Of a DNA stretch of 64,000 nt, positions 1-12,597 are shown piece by piece. Both the position numbers and the translations under genes were made by a program. Each line of letters begins with the position of its first letter. The first letter of the stretch is position 1. Origin of the DNA: Gonapodya prolifera JEL478 (lineage: Eukaryota > Monoblepharomycota > Monoblepharidomycetes > Monoblepharidales > Gonapodyaceae); the NCBI GenBank assembly GCA_001574975.1, contig KQ965821.1:118714-182713 (forward strand), given 5' to 3'. The notes under the pieces are model-generated. The model was not told where the DNA came from. It saw only the letters and a list, made by a program, of their open reading frames with translations, and did not search any database.

Positions 1-157
1 CTTTGCAATATTGCATGTAATTTGTGTGTAAATACGAGTCATTGCTTTTAGCTACTTCATAAAACTATCCAGGAACCGCGGGAAGCTTCTCCTTGTTAGA
101 TATTCGGTGGTCCAATGCAGTGCCGCCAGTATTCAAAGTCCTTGGATGGCTCCCATT

Positions 158-3100
158 CTAGTGCTGGACGCGCCCCATTACTCCATTATGGCCAGGAGCA
201 ACAACAGTAAGGATTTTCTTGTGGGCGAGGGAGGGTAAAATGATTCGGGGCGTCTCCTCGTCTCCACCTCCTTTCGGTTGCCCCGCTTGGTAGATATCGT
301 CGAAAATGGAAGGCTCAGACCTCAGAGGAATGGAAGGTTGATTTGATCGGTGTCTCCGGTGACTGTTCGGGGACTCAAAGGATTGAGCACCACCGGCAGT
401 GATGACATCGGTTGTGGAACGTTTCAACGGTGGTAGCTGACAAATTCGTTAACGTCAACATGAAACATCGACAATCGCACTTGAGCTCTTACCTTTGACC
501 GATCTCGCCCACCCACAGTCCCTCGCATGGCTATCCCCCCATTTGCACGTGGGTTCCTTCCCAGTACCCCCACTCCTTCCATACCCAAATAGCGAAGCTT
601 CCCACTCCCTCCTCCACCATCACTTCGCCGAACGACGCTACTCTTTCTCTTGTCTGCCGCAAAGCCGATAAGAATCTTTGGCGATCTCTTCCTGCCAATT
701 GAACCTACACCTGCACCAAACAATGCGCCCGAGGAAGTGGAGGAGAAGGTTGATGAACCGCCCGAAAGCCCATTCGGGTAAGACGTAGACCGAGATTTCC
801 ATCCTACGCGCTGCCCTGCGTAGCCGACCGATCTGTTCTGTGCTGTATCGCGATACAGTAAAACTGCCTGGCTTCTTTCTTGACGAGACGAGTCCAAGTC
901 GTGCGAAGGCGGTGGGAAGGAACTGTTGCGGTGCGAGGATTGCTTGGTAGCGGACAATGGCATGGGCTCTGCGGGTGGAGGAACGACCGTCGCCAGATGC
1001 GTAGCGGAAGTGGAATGGAGCGCAAGCTGCTTTTGCGACTTGATCATTCCCTTCACGGCTCCAGTTCTGCGGTCGATTTCGAGCTGATCCAAGAAGTGCA
1101 CCCGAGCTATTGGTGGTTCGTTACTACCGTGTGCAAGAGCGAGAGCGGGGTCTTGGCAATTCGGGTGATGCTGCACGCTTGCAGCATGGTTCGTTTGGTG
1201 AGGTCCCGCAATGCTATCCCCGCCTGGAGAGCACGAATCGGATCCGGCGTGTGGAATGCCGACGTTCTTTTCGGCGTCGGTCGCGCTCTTTTGTTTGCTT
1301 TCGATGGCAGGTAGAAGTTCATGATGGCTCATCCGACCTGCGGTAACAAGAGTCGCCGGAGGCAGTACAGGGGCAGTACTGTCGACAGGTCCTGAGGCTT
1401 TCGAATGCGAGTCATCGGTTACGACTCCCGGCTCAGAGCGTCTTCTTTTGTGGCCCGACGAGACGACTGGAACGGCGTTGTCGACAACGACCGCATCTAC
1501 ACCTTCGTTGGTTGTCATGGCCGAAACAGACGTCACGGGCGCATGCATTGGATGAAGGGGTTTCAGTGGAGGTTTTTGGTCCGTACCCTGTGGCACTTGT
1601 TTACCGAGAACATTATTTTCTTTGCTGGTATTTGGCAAATGTACGGAAGTCGTGGCCCGCTCCACGCCGACACCCTTGGAATGACCAGTCCTGGCGAATG
1701 GTCCAATACTGGTCTTGCTCGCTTGCATCCTGGAAACAAGATCCACCTTGGACCGCGACTTCGATGCTCCCACGAGATTGCTGCGGTAATACTCCGTGAC
1801 TTTGGGCGGCAGCTCCGACAAGTCGAGGTCCGAGAAGTATTGGTGGCGAAGGGCGTCCCTGGCGGAAATCCTAGGTATCAAACAAATGTGAGTAAATTGT
1901 ACAGCAATTAGACTTCCATTAGTCAATGCGAAAGCCGAAAGCCGCTCACCGTTCATCCGGGTCGTACTTCAAAAGTCTTGCAATAAGGTCCACACACACA
2001 TCACTGGCCTGCGGAACGAGCCTCCTGATCCCCGTCCTCTCCTTCTTCCCAAACTCCAGCTTCCCCCTTTCGACGGCGCCCTTCCCGGACCCAACGAGCT
2101 TCTTCACGACTTTGGGTTCCGGCGTACCAAGCACGTTGTGGATTCGGTGCAGCTGGTCGAGCTCGTTGGAGCCGGGGAACAGGGGCACGCGGGCGACGAG
2201 CTCGAAGAGGACGCAGCCGGCGGACCATATGTCGAGGGGACTGGAGTAGAGGCCGGAGGATAGGAGGCATTCGGGGGAGCGGTCTGGCGGTGAGGGTGGT
2301 GAGAGGAGTCGTGTTTTGGTGGGCACGTGGGTCGTCCCGTTTTGTTTACTTACACCATCGGGTTGCGATGTATTCAGTGAACGGCGGGCGGGAGTAGACG
2401 CCATGGCAGGACCCGAAGTCGGCGATTTTTGCGATCGGACCGTGAATGAGGATGTTCTGAACGGAAGGAAGTTGTGGGATGTCAGAGCGACGGGCGGTGC
2501 TTATGCGACGAAACACTCGACGAGAATTTCCCGTCGCGCACCTCAGGTTTCACATCTCGATGGAAGATGCCCTTCCCGTGCATGATCTCCAGCGCGCGGA
2601 AGACCTGATACATGTAAATTTTGATCTTCCGATCCGAGAGGAGACTGCTTCCCCCCGAGCCCTCGGCGGTCTTGGTGTGGGTGATGTGGTGAGATTTTCG
2701 GGAGAGCAGCTCGTAGAGGTTGCAGTCCATGAGTTCGAAGTTGAGCGCCAAGACACCGGAAGATGGCTCGCTACGACGTATTTCCCGAGATAAGAGGCAG
2801 AGTTCAAATATCTGGTCTCAGTTACTTTGAGGGGTGGTGAAACTCACAAGATGACTTCTTCGAGCTCAATAACGTTTGGATGGCCTGCAAGACGTCGCAG
2901 GGCTTGTATCTCCCGGAGGGATTCGACCTCGCCCATCCTATTCGAAGAAAGGCAGCATGTTAACACATCCGATATCAGCGAACCATCTCGCCCTTCATTA
3001 TCCGCGAGCCTCCTGTATAAAATCCATCCAGGGCCCCCGTTTCCTTCAAAAATGAAAAGCACCAGACGCTACACCACCCACCCCTTAAACGTCTTTCTGA

Positions 3101-3644
3101 ACCGTTTCATCGCCGACACCTTTCCCGTGACCCTGTGCTTCACCCGAAGAACCTCCGAGAACGTTCCCTCGCCCAATCGCCCCACGAGCCGAAATTCTTC
3201 CAGACGATCCCGAGGGCGACCTGATGCAGCAGCTACGGAGGACATAGCTGCCGTCAGAGTCATTGACGATGCAAATGAGGCTATTCGGGGTGGTTTCACT
3301 GGCTGGGCTGCAGCCACAAGTGCAGGTGGGGGAACAAGAGGAGCATTGTCGGGTCCAGACGTTGATTGGTCTTTTTCATTCACATCAGATCGTTGTACAT
3401 CCTGCGGCTCTCCATCGTTGGGAGGTCCTGTATCAGTGGCATGTGGAGGCTGACCCAATGAATTTCCCGTTGATAAATTGGTCTGGTCCGGAGATGCTTC
3501 GTCGCTTGATGCCAGCTCTGAGCTGAATGAAAATGCCATGGGGCGGCAGAAGGTGAAGAACGGGGTCGGGCGAAGTCGGCGATCGTCCTCGAATGTTTTC
3601 GCAACGGAGGGCATCAGGCCCGCAGCCACGGGGAGTGGTACCAC
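158..3644 (-). CDS. MOK: MOK-type RCK family protein kinase (ciliary MAPK-like kinase)
   Basis: Ser/Thr kinase of the MAK/ICK/MOK (RCK) group; members act at cilia and flagella. Seven exons join in frame by GT-AG introns at 3081-2939, 2847-2771, 2541-2457, 2353-2284, 1949-1871 and 492-437. In order: a disordered N-terminus of about 150 residues, the glycine loop GEGTFSEV, the helix-C stretch ESLREIQALRRL (diagnostic for MOK), FELMDCNLYELL, the catalytic loop HRDVKPEN, DFG, the TEY activation motif (FTEYIATRWYRSPECLL) and the C-lobe run DIWSAGC. A Ser-rich tail of about 570 residues follows. Its last exon opens with LPPLK; I recall a similar short motif near the end of animal MOK, which I cannot check. 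Human MOK is about 420 residues, so both ends are extended here. The first ATG of the open frame at 3644 was chosen; an upstream exon is possible. Presence of MOK suggests a flagellated organism (inference). Confidence 0.9.
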
Positions 3645-4114
3645 GCTGCCTCATCGTTTTGAAGAAGGAAGTGGTTTTCATAAGGTCGCTCACAAGCACT
3701 CAGGGGAATTAAACTTTGTAGAGACTGCTGCCCATGATGCACCGACCCGACTTTACTTCGGTTGCCGGTTTGTGAAGCTGTCGTACGGACCAATGAAAGA
3801 GCATCGGAACGGAATCAGCGCCTTTACGTTTGTGCTTGATTTATAGTAAAAGTGATCTGCTGAATTCATTCAACCCCAAAAACTTCACATCCCTTCCCTG
3901 GTCCCCGATTGACGAATGACCAGGGGACGGCATTTCTTGGTCCCAGCTTGAATGACAGAATGCCATGTCTGCAAGTCGCCTCTAGATCCAGCCCAGGTTG
4001 GTTTGGCGCTGGAATGCCCGGATGCGTCTCACCCGAGGTCCGCGCCTGCACCCATGCTCGTGGTGAGGGTGTTCTTGGCAGCATTCTTATTGAGAGCGTA
4101 GGCGCAGGTGAACC
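3645..4114. other. intergenic spacer upstream of MOK
   Basis: No gene seen. Short open frames here have no recognisable motif. The stretch holds the MOK upstream region and the 3' side of the next minus-strand gene. Confidence 0.4.
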
Positions 4115-6321
4115 TATCCAAGCAACGGTAAATGTTCAATCCGGGCATCTTTCCTACAGCAATGAAGGATAAGGAGTTAACGTACCGATAGTACCCCTTG
4201 TCCCACTCCATGACAGCAGTGCCATGATCGAACTCGACTGCCCTCCACGCCCAAGCCAGGTTGTTCGACATTTCCAAGAGGACCGAATGATTCCAGTACA
4301 TAAAATCGCCACCTCGAATGTGTTTTCCATCTGGATCGTTGTTTGTGCACAACCTGCTGAAGAGTTTCAGCACAAATAAGGAGAATCTAGCACTTTGAAC
4401 ACGCACCCGAATGAAAAGGGCAGCTGATCGTTCTCGTCAGTGTGCATTTGAGCGACGTAGTTCTCCCCGAAATACATTGCAGAAATCTGGAACCATGAAA
4501 AAATGCAAAGTGAGCACTAGCGCCTCCCACCGCCCACCAAAAACTATCGCAAGGAACATACGAGCTGGCCACGGGGTATTTTGGCGTCTCTTTGAAACTT
4601 GAAGAAGGGATGGACGACAACATCGGGAAAAATCCACCAAAATCCATCAAACAACTTGACCGCGACCTCGTTGGCGACCTCCATGGAAAATTTAGACGAA
4701 ATGCTTGAAAGCGAGCTCTTGATGACAAATTCGCCATTGGCGCCACTCTCCAAATGTTCCTGAGTGAACGTAAAGTGACCAAATAACCACCCATTGAAAC
4801 GCATTACACTCACTCTGCGTTCTCCGACTCCTACTAGGGCAGACCCTGTTGGAGAACGGTTGTGCGGTCCTCGCCGAATGCGGTACCGGTCGAGAGAGCA
4901 CATCTTGCCCACCAGGAACAGTCTACGGAGATAGCCGGCGTAAACGAACATAATGATTGCTATTGAAAGAAAGGTGCACTCGCAACAGCAACATTCTACT
5001 CACAAGAGGGCTTGAACGACGCTCAAAGGATTGTGTACCACGCATCCCACCAGGAGTTGAGTAGTACTTTCCACCAACTCGACGCGAACCAATTCATCCT
5101 TTGGCAGGGAGCCAGGCGAAATGCGAAGAAACGTCCCCGCCGGGATGATAGGCTTAATGACAAGAACATCTCCGTCAAAGTGTCGCAAGAGAGATGAGAT
5201 TTTGAGCCTCCGACCAACTTTCAGAGTCATGTATCTTTATCGACGAGCGTTAAGCGAAGAGATAAGCTTACGAGATGAAAATGACAATAATCGACCCACT
5301 TATTACCGCTGTACGATGACTTCAGACAGCTTCCATCCACAACACAGAACTTTCGATTTTGTTTCTCTTGGTTTGGTCGGATGTTATCGACGACAAGCTT
5401 CACGACCCGTATCCGTCTTCGTTGGCAGATCCAAGACACGAACTCCTCCGTTGCTTGGTTCAGCAACCCTTCCAAATCGGATGTTGTTGCTACTGCCGAG
5501 TAGGTCACCAAGGTTTCAAAATCTTGTTTGAGGCATTCCACCAATTTGGTGACACCATCGACGTTTGAAAAGAAGGGCGTCTCCTCCAGCAAAAGCTTTC
5601 CAAAGATGAATGGAAACGAAAACAAGAGACACAAATGGTGCTTCTTGAACTCGGAAAGGATGTAGGTGATGGTGAACTGAAGCGTCGTCAACGTGGCGGC
5701 GAAAACAGCGCTCGGACAGTTCAATGTGGCGGCGAGGATGATATTGGTAGGAGAGTCCGACTAACAAAATAACTCAGCATGCACCAAGTTATAAGCTGAA
5801 CAAGAACCCACCACGTACGGACGGACAGTGAATGACGGTACAAAATTCGCTGTGATGAATCGCAGTGTTGGCGAGACCTGCACAGTCGGTAGCAAATGAA
5901 AACTTTACATGATGAGCCTGGAGGTTGCGACATGGGCCCAGCTGGTGTGACATTCGTTTGCTCCGGTGGGTTGATGTCGGTGATTGTTACCGGATTGCGG
6001 GCCCTCTCTAAGATTCCATCCTCGGGGACCGCTTCCTCCTTCGAAAATTGGTAGTTGTGAATCACTTCTTTGTCCAGGATGCCACCATCGTCCGGTAGTT
6101 CAGTTCCACCTAAAATCACAACGCGTTTGGACATTGCCATCTTGCCATCTGTAAGTTTTCGACAGTCTCGACGTACTTTGAGCCTGATTGAGATCAACGT
6201 CCATGTCATCGACTCCATAATCGCTCAGAACATCACTGATGCTGGCAGGGGCATCCGGAAGGTTTTCAAGAATTCGAACGACCTCTTGATCGTGAATGCC
6301 TTGAGCCCGCTTTCCCTTCAT
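4115..6321 (-). CDS. orphan protein with C-terminal 2OG-Fe(II) oxygenase-like fold
   Basis: Ten exons join in frame, with nine short introns, to a protein of about 570 residues. The N-terminal half is not recognised. It has an acidic start (DYGVDDMDVDLNQAQ) and one hydrophobic stretch near 5700-5600 (AATLTTLQFTITYILSEF). The C-terminal 120 residues carry the order expected of a double-stranded beta-helix dioxygenase: an HxD pair (QMHTDENDQ), a GGDF turn, a distal His (EFDHGTAV) and an Arg 13 residues later (GYYR). This resembles iron- and 2-oxoglutarate-binding sites, including the TET/JBP-like enzymes expanded in some fungi, but I cannot place it in a named subfamily. It ends with the TAG at 4117-4115. 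The ATG at 6321 is the first in frame; it lies just after a possible acceptor, so an upstream exon may exist. Substrate unknown. Confidence 0.55.
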
Positions 6322-6551
6322 ACTCTGCAATCAGGTTGACTGTAGCGTCCAGCGTCCCAGGTCCAGCGATTGAATGTCACCCAAAGCGTGATCGAGCTTG
6401 AGGGTTGAAAACCTCGTCACATGAATTTATTCCCTTCCTTTTTCCTTTCTATCTCTTTTTTTATGCCCACCTTTGTTCAATAGAAGGCACTACATGGAAA
6501 GGTTCGAATCGGAACATTCTACACTTCACAACGCCCAAAACAGACATAGTA

Positions 6552-8822
6552 TCAGCTCCAGCTTTTCTCTTTCTCACTTCCAACCCCTCTCACTACATTC
6601 AACGTGTGCAATTCCGCTGGTGCAGCGCCTCGAGTACCAAAACGTCCCGCTCGTACAACTCCCTCGGATCCCGTCCGAGCCGAGAACACCCCACGCGCTG
6701 ACACTGCACCCGGCTGGTGAGTGCTACTCGTTCGTCCTCGCGTCGGCAGGTCTCTTGCTGGTGTGCGTTCTCGTCCTCCAGATAATTGCGTACTGCTTTC
6801 GTCCTCCTGTTCCTCCTCGTCCTCTGCAATGACCAGTGCTCCGCTCTTCTGTCGCTCTTCTTTGCCTTCTCGACGGCTTGCGGATCCCGGATGTCGTATG
6901 GCGCCCAACAAACCTCTCCGCGTGATGGCCTCCCTATCCCCCATTTCGAGTGGGACAGGAGCCGGGTGGTCGAGGTCACCCAAAGGAGGTTTCTTCGGCG
7001 GACTCTGCGGGGGCTGTGCCGGCTTCAGGCTTCCCTCCTCGGCAACACTCGGCTTTTCATTGCTCTTTCTTCGAGGCCGGTTGAGGGATCCGATAGTGCC
7101 CGACGCCGGACCCGAGTCCTTTTCCTTTTCCAAAAAGCTACGGGCCCAGCTCCACGCTCCGCCCTTCATTGTTTCTGAAACGTCGACTTTGGGTTCCGAC
7201 GCGGGAGAGAGGGTAGAGTTCGCTTGTTTGTCCAGGAGGAGAAACCACAGTGCGGATGCTTGGTCGCACGCGCTGTGCTTCACCGAGCGGAGGATGGAGG
7301 GAACGTCGAAGCCGAGGGAAGCGAGAGTTGCGACGAGGTGTTGTTCTCGAGGAGTGAGGGAAATGCATGATGAGTTCGGTGTTACTGGCGAGGTGGATGG
7401 TGATGTTGGCGACCGAGAAGAAGTCTCGATTGTGGGTGCTTCAGAAGACGGTGTGCTCGAGCTCTGGCTCGTGCTCGTGGATTCGGTTACCACCGAGGAT
7501 GTTTGCGGTTCGACGCTCTTTTCCGCCCCACTCTCAATGACTCGATTCTCCGAAGTAGCCGTCACTCCGGACGGGTCGGCATCCGATCCAGTAACACCAG
7601 TACAAGCGTCGGAGAACCATGGATGATGAAGGATATCGTTGAGTGCTATCCGATCGGCTGGATCCAGTTTCAGAATCCGTGCGATGAGATCCTTACACGC
7701 TGCAGAGCGAGAAATTACTGAGCAAAAAGTGTTACTTTAAGAAGTACAAGGGGACGACTCACTGTCGCTGAGAAATTCAGGCATTTCGTAGTCGAGCTCC
7801 TTAATCTTCTTCTGGACCAAGATTTCGTTTTCGCTGTCATCGTCAAACGGTAGAAATCCACACACAAGCGTGAAAAGAATGACACCTGGGCCAAGCAGAA
7901 ATGATCTTACAAGCGATACTTCCTCCAAGTATTAGATATGTGCTCACCTAAGGACCAAATGTCCGCTTGTGGTCCAAGATACTGTTTGCCTATAATCATC
8001 TCGGGCGCGGCATAGGCAACGCTGCCACAGTACGTATCCAGCAGTTGTTTTTGTGTTGGTAATGCCACCTCTCGAGTGAAGCCAAAGTCGATAAGCTTAA
8101 CATTCCCCATGTCCTCAGTGAGCATCACATTTTCCAGTTTCAGGTCTCGGTGGACCAGATTCTTATCGTGGCAGTACTTGACAGCCTCAACGACTTGCCG
8201 AAAGAGACGCTTCGCCAGCGGGCTCCGGTCGTCCATTCGGCCTCGGCGCAGGATCATGTCGAACGCCTCACCGCCCGGGACAAACTCCGTGACCATGTAG
8301 ATTTTGCTCTCCGTCGTCAACACCTCGTAAAGTTGGGCGATGTTGGGGTGCCGCAGCGCTCGCCAGCCGTCGATTTCACGGACGACAGCGGGGGCATGGA
8401 TTTTGTCCACGATCTTGACTGCAACTTGCTGCGACGTGAGCTTGTGCCATCCGAGTTTCACTTTGCCAAACGATCCTGGGCGAGGTTTGTAACGAGAACG
8501 AAAGAGAAGGGAACTTGAAGGGTGAAACCCACCCACCTTCCCCGATCGTCTTCCCCAGAATATAATTTCCGACGCTAGCTACGGCGTTGGACTGCAGCTC
8601 TTTCAAAATGTCCGACTGGGCTATCTGGGGAGGGTCGACTCTGGTTTGTCGATGTCTGCAAACAATCCGGCTTTCCGCTGACCTTTGGTCGACTGAGCTT
8701 CGACATCGCTGCGCCCAGAGCAAGAAGACTTGTTCCTTTGCTTCCCGATCAGGGGCTTGTGGAGAGTTGCGAAGTGGGTTGTATGTGGTCACAGAACAGA
8801 CACAGACCGTCACACCGCCCAT
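6552..8822 (-). CDS. CAMKL-family Ser/Thr kinase with UBA-like segment
   Basis: Four exons give a kinase with glycine loop IGEGSFGKV (split by an intron at about 8540-8480), VAIK-type lysine (VAVKIVDK), catalytic loop HRDLKLENVML, DFGFTRE and the activation segment DTYCGSVAYAAPEMI. This style belongs to the AMPK-related CAMKL group (KIN4/HUNK/MARK-like). After the kinase domain comes a Ser/Thr-rich linker, then a 45-residue segment (SLGFDVPSILRSVKHSACDQ, then ASALWFLLL) that looks like the UBA-type helix bundle found behind the catalytic domain in MARK/SIK kinases. A long Pro/Arg/Ser-rich tail ends at 6552. The ATG at 8822 is the only one upstream of the glycine loop in this frame. It lies 230 bases downstream of the dioxygenase-like gene's start on the same strand. 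The exact kinase subfamily is uncertain. Confidence 0.85.
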
Positions 8823-8920
8823 GCTTCAAACATTTCAGGAGTGAGCTGCTTCAATCACATTTTCAGTGGTTTTGCGTCGTTGATGCAGAAATTTAATTAT
8901 CAAAATAAATCGCAAATATT

Positions 8921-11155
8921 TTACATATCAATCTTCTCATGCTTCGCCTTCTCCATCTCCTCAACCTCCGCCGTGATGTGCTGTCGCGGACTCGTGAAGG
9001 TCTTCTTGGCGCCAGGGAACCAGATGACGTTGATAACGAGGAAAACCCCGACGAACACTACACAACGTTCAGGTTTGAGCAACGAGATGGACTGATAAAT
9101 GGAAAGTGTACTCACTGATGGGAGACAGGTTTAGATTTGTGCGAACAGTTGGGATTCGCTGGTTATGTGCAAGTGAGTCAGAAATCTTTTCACGAGTGAC
9201 CTTTGCACCGGCACTTGCGCATGGGATGGATAGGATGACGACAAGATAGACCAGCCATAAAGCTGCGATAGTGTTAATGATGGTCGAGAAGGAGCCCAGA
9301 TCTACAAGGACGATACGGTTACTGATGATCACAGACGCTCCTCGGTGTAACAAAACCACATACTGATCTTGCTCTTCTTGAATGTATCCCAGGCCCAGAT
9401 AAGCTTGCAAATAGTGGGGATAGTGTAGGCGGCGTACATGCCCATGGTACTGAAAGCGGAGATTCAGTTCACTGCCTGGCTGCGTCCAAAGTTGATCAAC
9501 ATCACCGTAGCTTCGGAAAGAAAGGGAGGAATCAGAGGCGACACTTTCACGGAAAGTGATGAGAAAAAAGCGCATGCAATTGAAGAAAAAGTGGACCCAG
9601 ATCGTTCGGAGGGGTTGCTTAGACTCGGGATGAACGTACGCGAACCATGGTGGAATGGCACCGACACGAGCCCTATGAATGCGTGTTACTCGCGCCGCAA
9701 CTTGAAGTGAAGATAGTGTTTACTCACCAAGCGTCTGCGAGTGTCAACGATTACGGCGAGCAGGCAATTTCAAAGTCCATCAACCGTCGGTTTTTATCGC
9801 ACGCAAGTTAGTTGCACTCACACAAAGCGCGAGAAGCTCCATTGTGTCCCGTAACAGTGTTGAAAATGAACTGAGGAAGATGTATCCGAGGATGATGGAC
9901 GGCACGAGGGAGTAGATGATGGACTTGGCGGGGCTAGTGTCGGCGTTGACGGTCTCCTCGCTGATGTGGGCTGACGCGTCGTAGCCCCAGAAACACCATA
10001 GAGGAAGGCTGGCAGCACACGTGGATTGTTGAGACGTGCTCGTGGGAGAAAACGCCAAGTGGGAGGATGGGGACTTGCAGGAAGCGGAGCTGGAAGACGA
10101 GCGTGGAGTTTCCCCATCCGGTCTTGTCCACGAGTGTGCCGAACGCGAACGATGCGGAAGCCTTGGTTGGTAACATCACCAAAAGAGGAACTGATCGCTC
10201 GTGTCAGTCAAAGCCCTACCGCGAGAACACCGCGCTGCACAATTACCTCCAAGAATGACCACTCCCGTCGCGATCCCCACAAGCGAGATCCACGTAAAAA
10301 TGCGTAGCAGTGTCTCCCCAATCGAGCTGGTTGCGCTTCCGAGGAACGCGTAGACAATGGCCACGCCGTAAAGCCAGCCGAGGGAGGGTACAAAGTCCGG
10401 GTTGTAGATCTGGATCGCGGCCGCGAGGATGCTGGCGACTAGGAGGCCAGAAGGCGGGACTTCCAGCGAGCATGCAGAGGATGTTGAACTAGCCCTGTGT
10501 TGAGTGGTGGGGAGGGTTGTGACGTCAGTGACCTGTCCACAGCGGAGGGGGAGGTTTGAAAGATGTCGGCACTCACAGCGATCCAGGCCATGTACGACCC
10601 CCACTTTTCTCCAGCGAGCTTTGCGCTCCAGTAGTAAAGTCCTCCAGCAGTGGGATATGCGGAGCAGATTTCCACCATCGACAGGCAAGTGGACATGGTG
10701 AAGAAGGAGACGATAGGCTGGTGAGAAGAGACCATTGACCAGAGTTTGCATGGGGGACAGCCGGCGTCAGTGACGGACAGTACGTACGCATCCGATAAGC
10801 ATAGCTTGAGGTCCTCCGGTCTTGAACTGGTGCGATGACGAGCAAGGTCAAACACTACAAGTCGTATCAAGCTTTCAGGCACACCATACCGCAAATGAGT
10901 AGAGTGTAACAATCGACGATATGATGCCTGAAGAATAACTGGGGTCAGAAAGGGAGCGCACCAAGGGCCTCTGAAATAATTTACTCACCGATGTACCCCC
11001 GTGAGTGTTTCAGCTCTTGACCTAAAAGGACGACGTTGTGAGTTTGATTGTCGTGCGGTCGCGACCATCAGAAGCTCATGGTAGCCGAGCTTGGCCAACT
11101 GTGTGGGGTCGAGGGGAAAGGCACCGTTATTGTGAGATTTCACAAGCAAGGACAT
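8921..11155 (-). pseudogene. amino-acid/GABA permease (APC family), apparently decayed
   Basis: Homology to fungal UGA4-type permeases is clear along the whole length: PTQLAKLGYHE, ELKHSRGYIG, FKTGGPQAMLIGC, the signature SAYPTAGGLYYWSAKLAGEK, GYDASAHISEET, GAIPPWFAYVHPESKQP and a normal C-terminus (NVIWFPGAKKTFTSPR). Most exon joins at the C-terminal end are clean. Four joins are not. No GT donor fits after the N-terminal exon (about 11065). A TAG (10491-10489) stands where the family has Trp in GWFN, and a one-base shift lies at 10457-10463. The exon before GYDASAH is off by one base. A TGA stands at 9466-9464 inside a conserved stretch. It would be a roughly 12-span plasma-membrane transporter if intact. 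Decay is the simplest reading; assembly error is the alternative. Confidence 0.75.
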
Positions 11156-12597
11156 AAAGCTTGCTTGAATGTACCTGAATTTCGTCTTTGTGATTCGGAA
11201 AAGAGGCAAGCGGTCAACCTTCCTCACAGGAACGACTCGGCATCATCAGCCCACAATCTGTCATTCCAGTAGTGGCCATATCGGTGTTCTAGCGTTTCCA
11301 GAGCAGACCGGTGCTTTGCAGAAATGATTCTTGCGGTAGCCCCGAAGATAACACAGTCAAAGGCTAAAGCGTGGCCGGTGATGAAGGGATATGATCGAGG
11401 GCAGATTCGTGAGGGTCCAAGGCCCGCAGTTTCAGGGAGAGGGGTTGGTCTCGTGGGGCGGAAGGTACAAAATTGAAGATGGTGGTTCAAACCCCTTTCC
11501 TCCTGCATTTTGGGGGGCAGATAAGGAGTCCAACAAGATGGTAGTGATTGTTCCCGAGCGAGAATCGAGACGCGGGAGGGGAGGACATGGCAGTCGTGGA
11601 GAAAACGGTCGCCAAGATCGGGAGACAACAAATAATGGCAGCGAACTTTTTTACCCTGCGGGGCCTCACAACAAACAAGCAAACAAGCAGGTTTGCGATA
11701 GGGTCTTGGCAAATTATAGTTTTTACAATCTCATGGAGCCAAACTGCAAAAGGGATGGTTTGCGGGGGAATATGTCGGATAATTGATGGAAACCGTAGCC
11801 GAACATCGTTGATTTGAACAGGGATACAAACTAAGCTCCTCCCGACCTCTCCCGACCCTTCTCTGGAGACAAGTGAGCAGCGAGGCACGGGATGCTGTTT
11901 GAGAGCTTGAGCAAACATCAATGCCAATCACTCAAAGCGAACGCTCCAATATCCACACGGCACCGTCAAGATCAGGTCAACGGCTGAACTCGAAGCGCTT
12001 TGAGCCGTTCTTCCGGCCGTGGTATGTACCTTGTGGGCATCCGGCCCCTGCCCGTCTCGATCACACGTATGCTCCTTTCGCTTTTCTTTTCCTTCGACCA
12101 CATCCCTTCTCCATGGTGCGTTTCGCCCTTTCAAATCAGAGTGTATGAACGATCGGGACACTTCACCTTTCCGAAAAAACCCCGACGATTCGCACATTAA
12201 AATCTCACTCGATGTATTCCGTAGTAAAATAATCATAAACCTACTAGTAGTGTTGATATGACAGTGCTTCGAATGATTTGCGTCGACGAAAGGTCTTTCG
12301 TTCCAAATAAATTGTTTGGCAATCCTGCCCTGTCAATGCTGACGGAGGTGGTGGATGTCACACGTCCGCATTGGAGCCACTCCATTAAAATGCAGCATCG
12401 ATCGCGCCTGCCACGCGGTCTTTGGCCGGAACTACGGACGCAGCTGGCGGTGTGCAAACGTGTGCCTGAGGTTGCCGAGGTCGTGACCGTGGCAGCATGA
12501 CTTCGGCACTGCCTCAACCGGATTCTCCTCAAAACGGCTCAACCGGCACAACCGGCACGATCAACATTCTATTGCGCACCTGCACGCCGAAGCAATC
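11156..12597. other. long spacer, no recognised gene
   Basis: Several short open frames on both strands (for example plus 12258-12500, minus 11224-11712) show no family motif and no consistent splice pattern. It separates the permease from the divergently oriented methyltransferase and presumably holds both upstream regions. Confidence 0.4.

Noticed and set aside
11480-11510. TTCAAAC resembling a tRNA T-loop
   Set aside because: The flanking bases do not pair as a T-stem and no matching acceptor or anticodon arm was found upstream.
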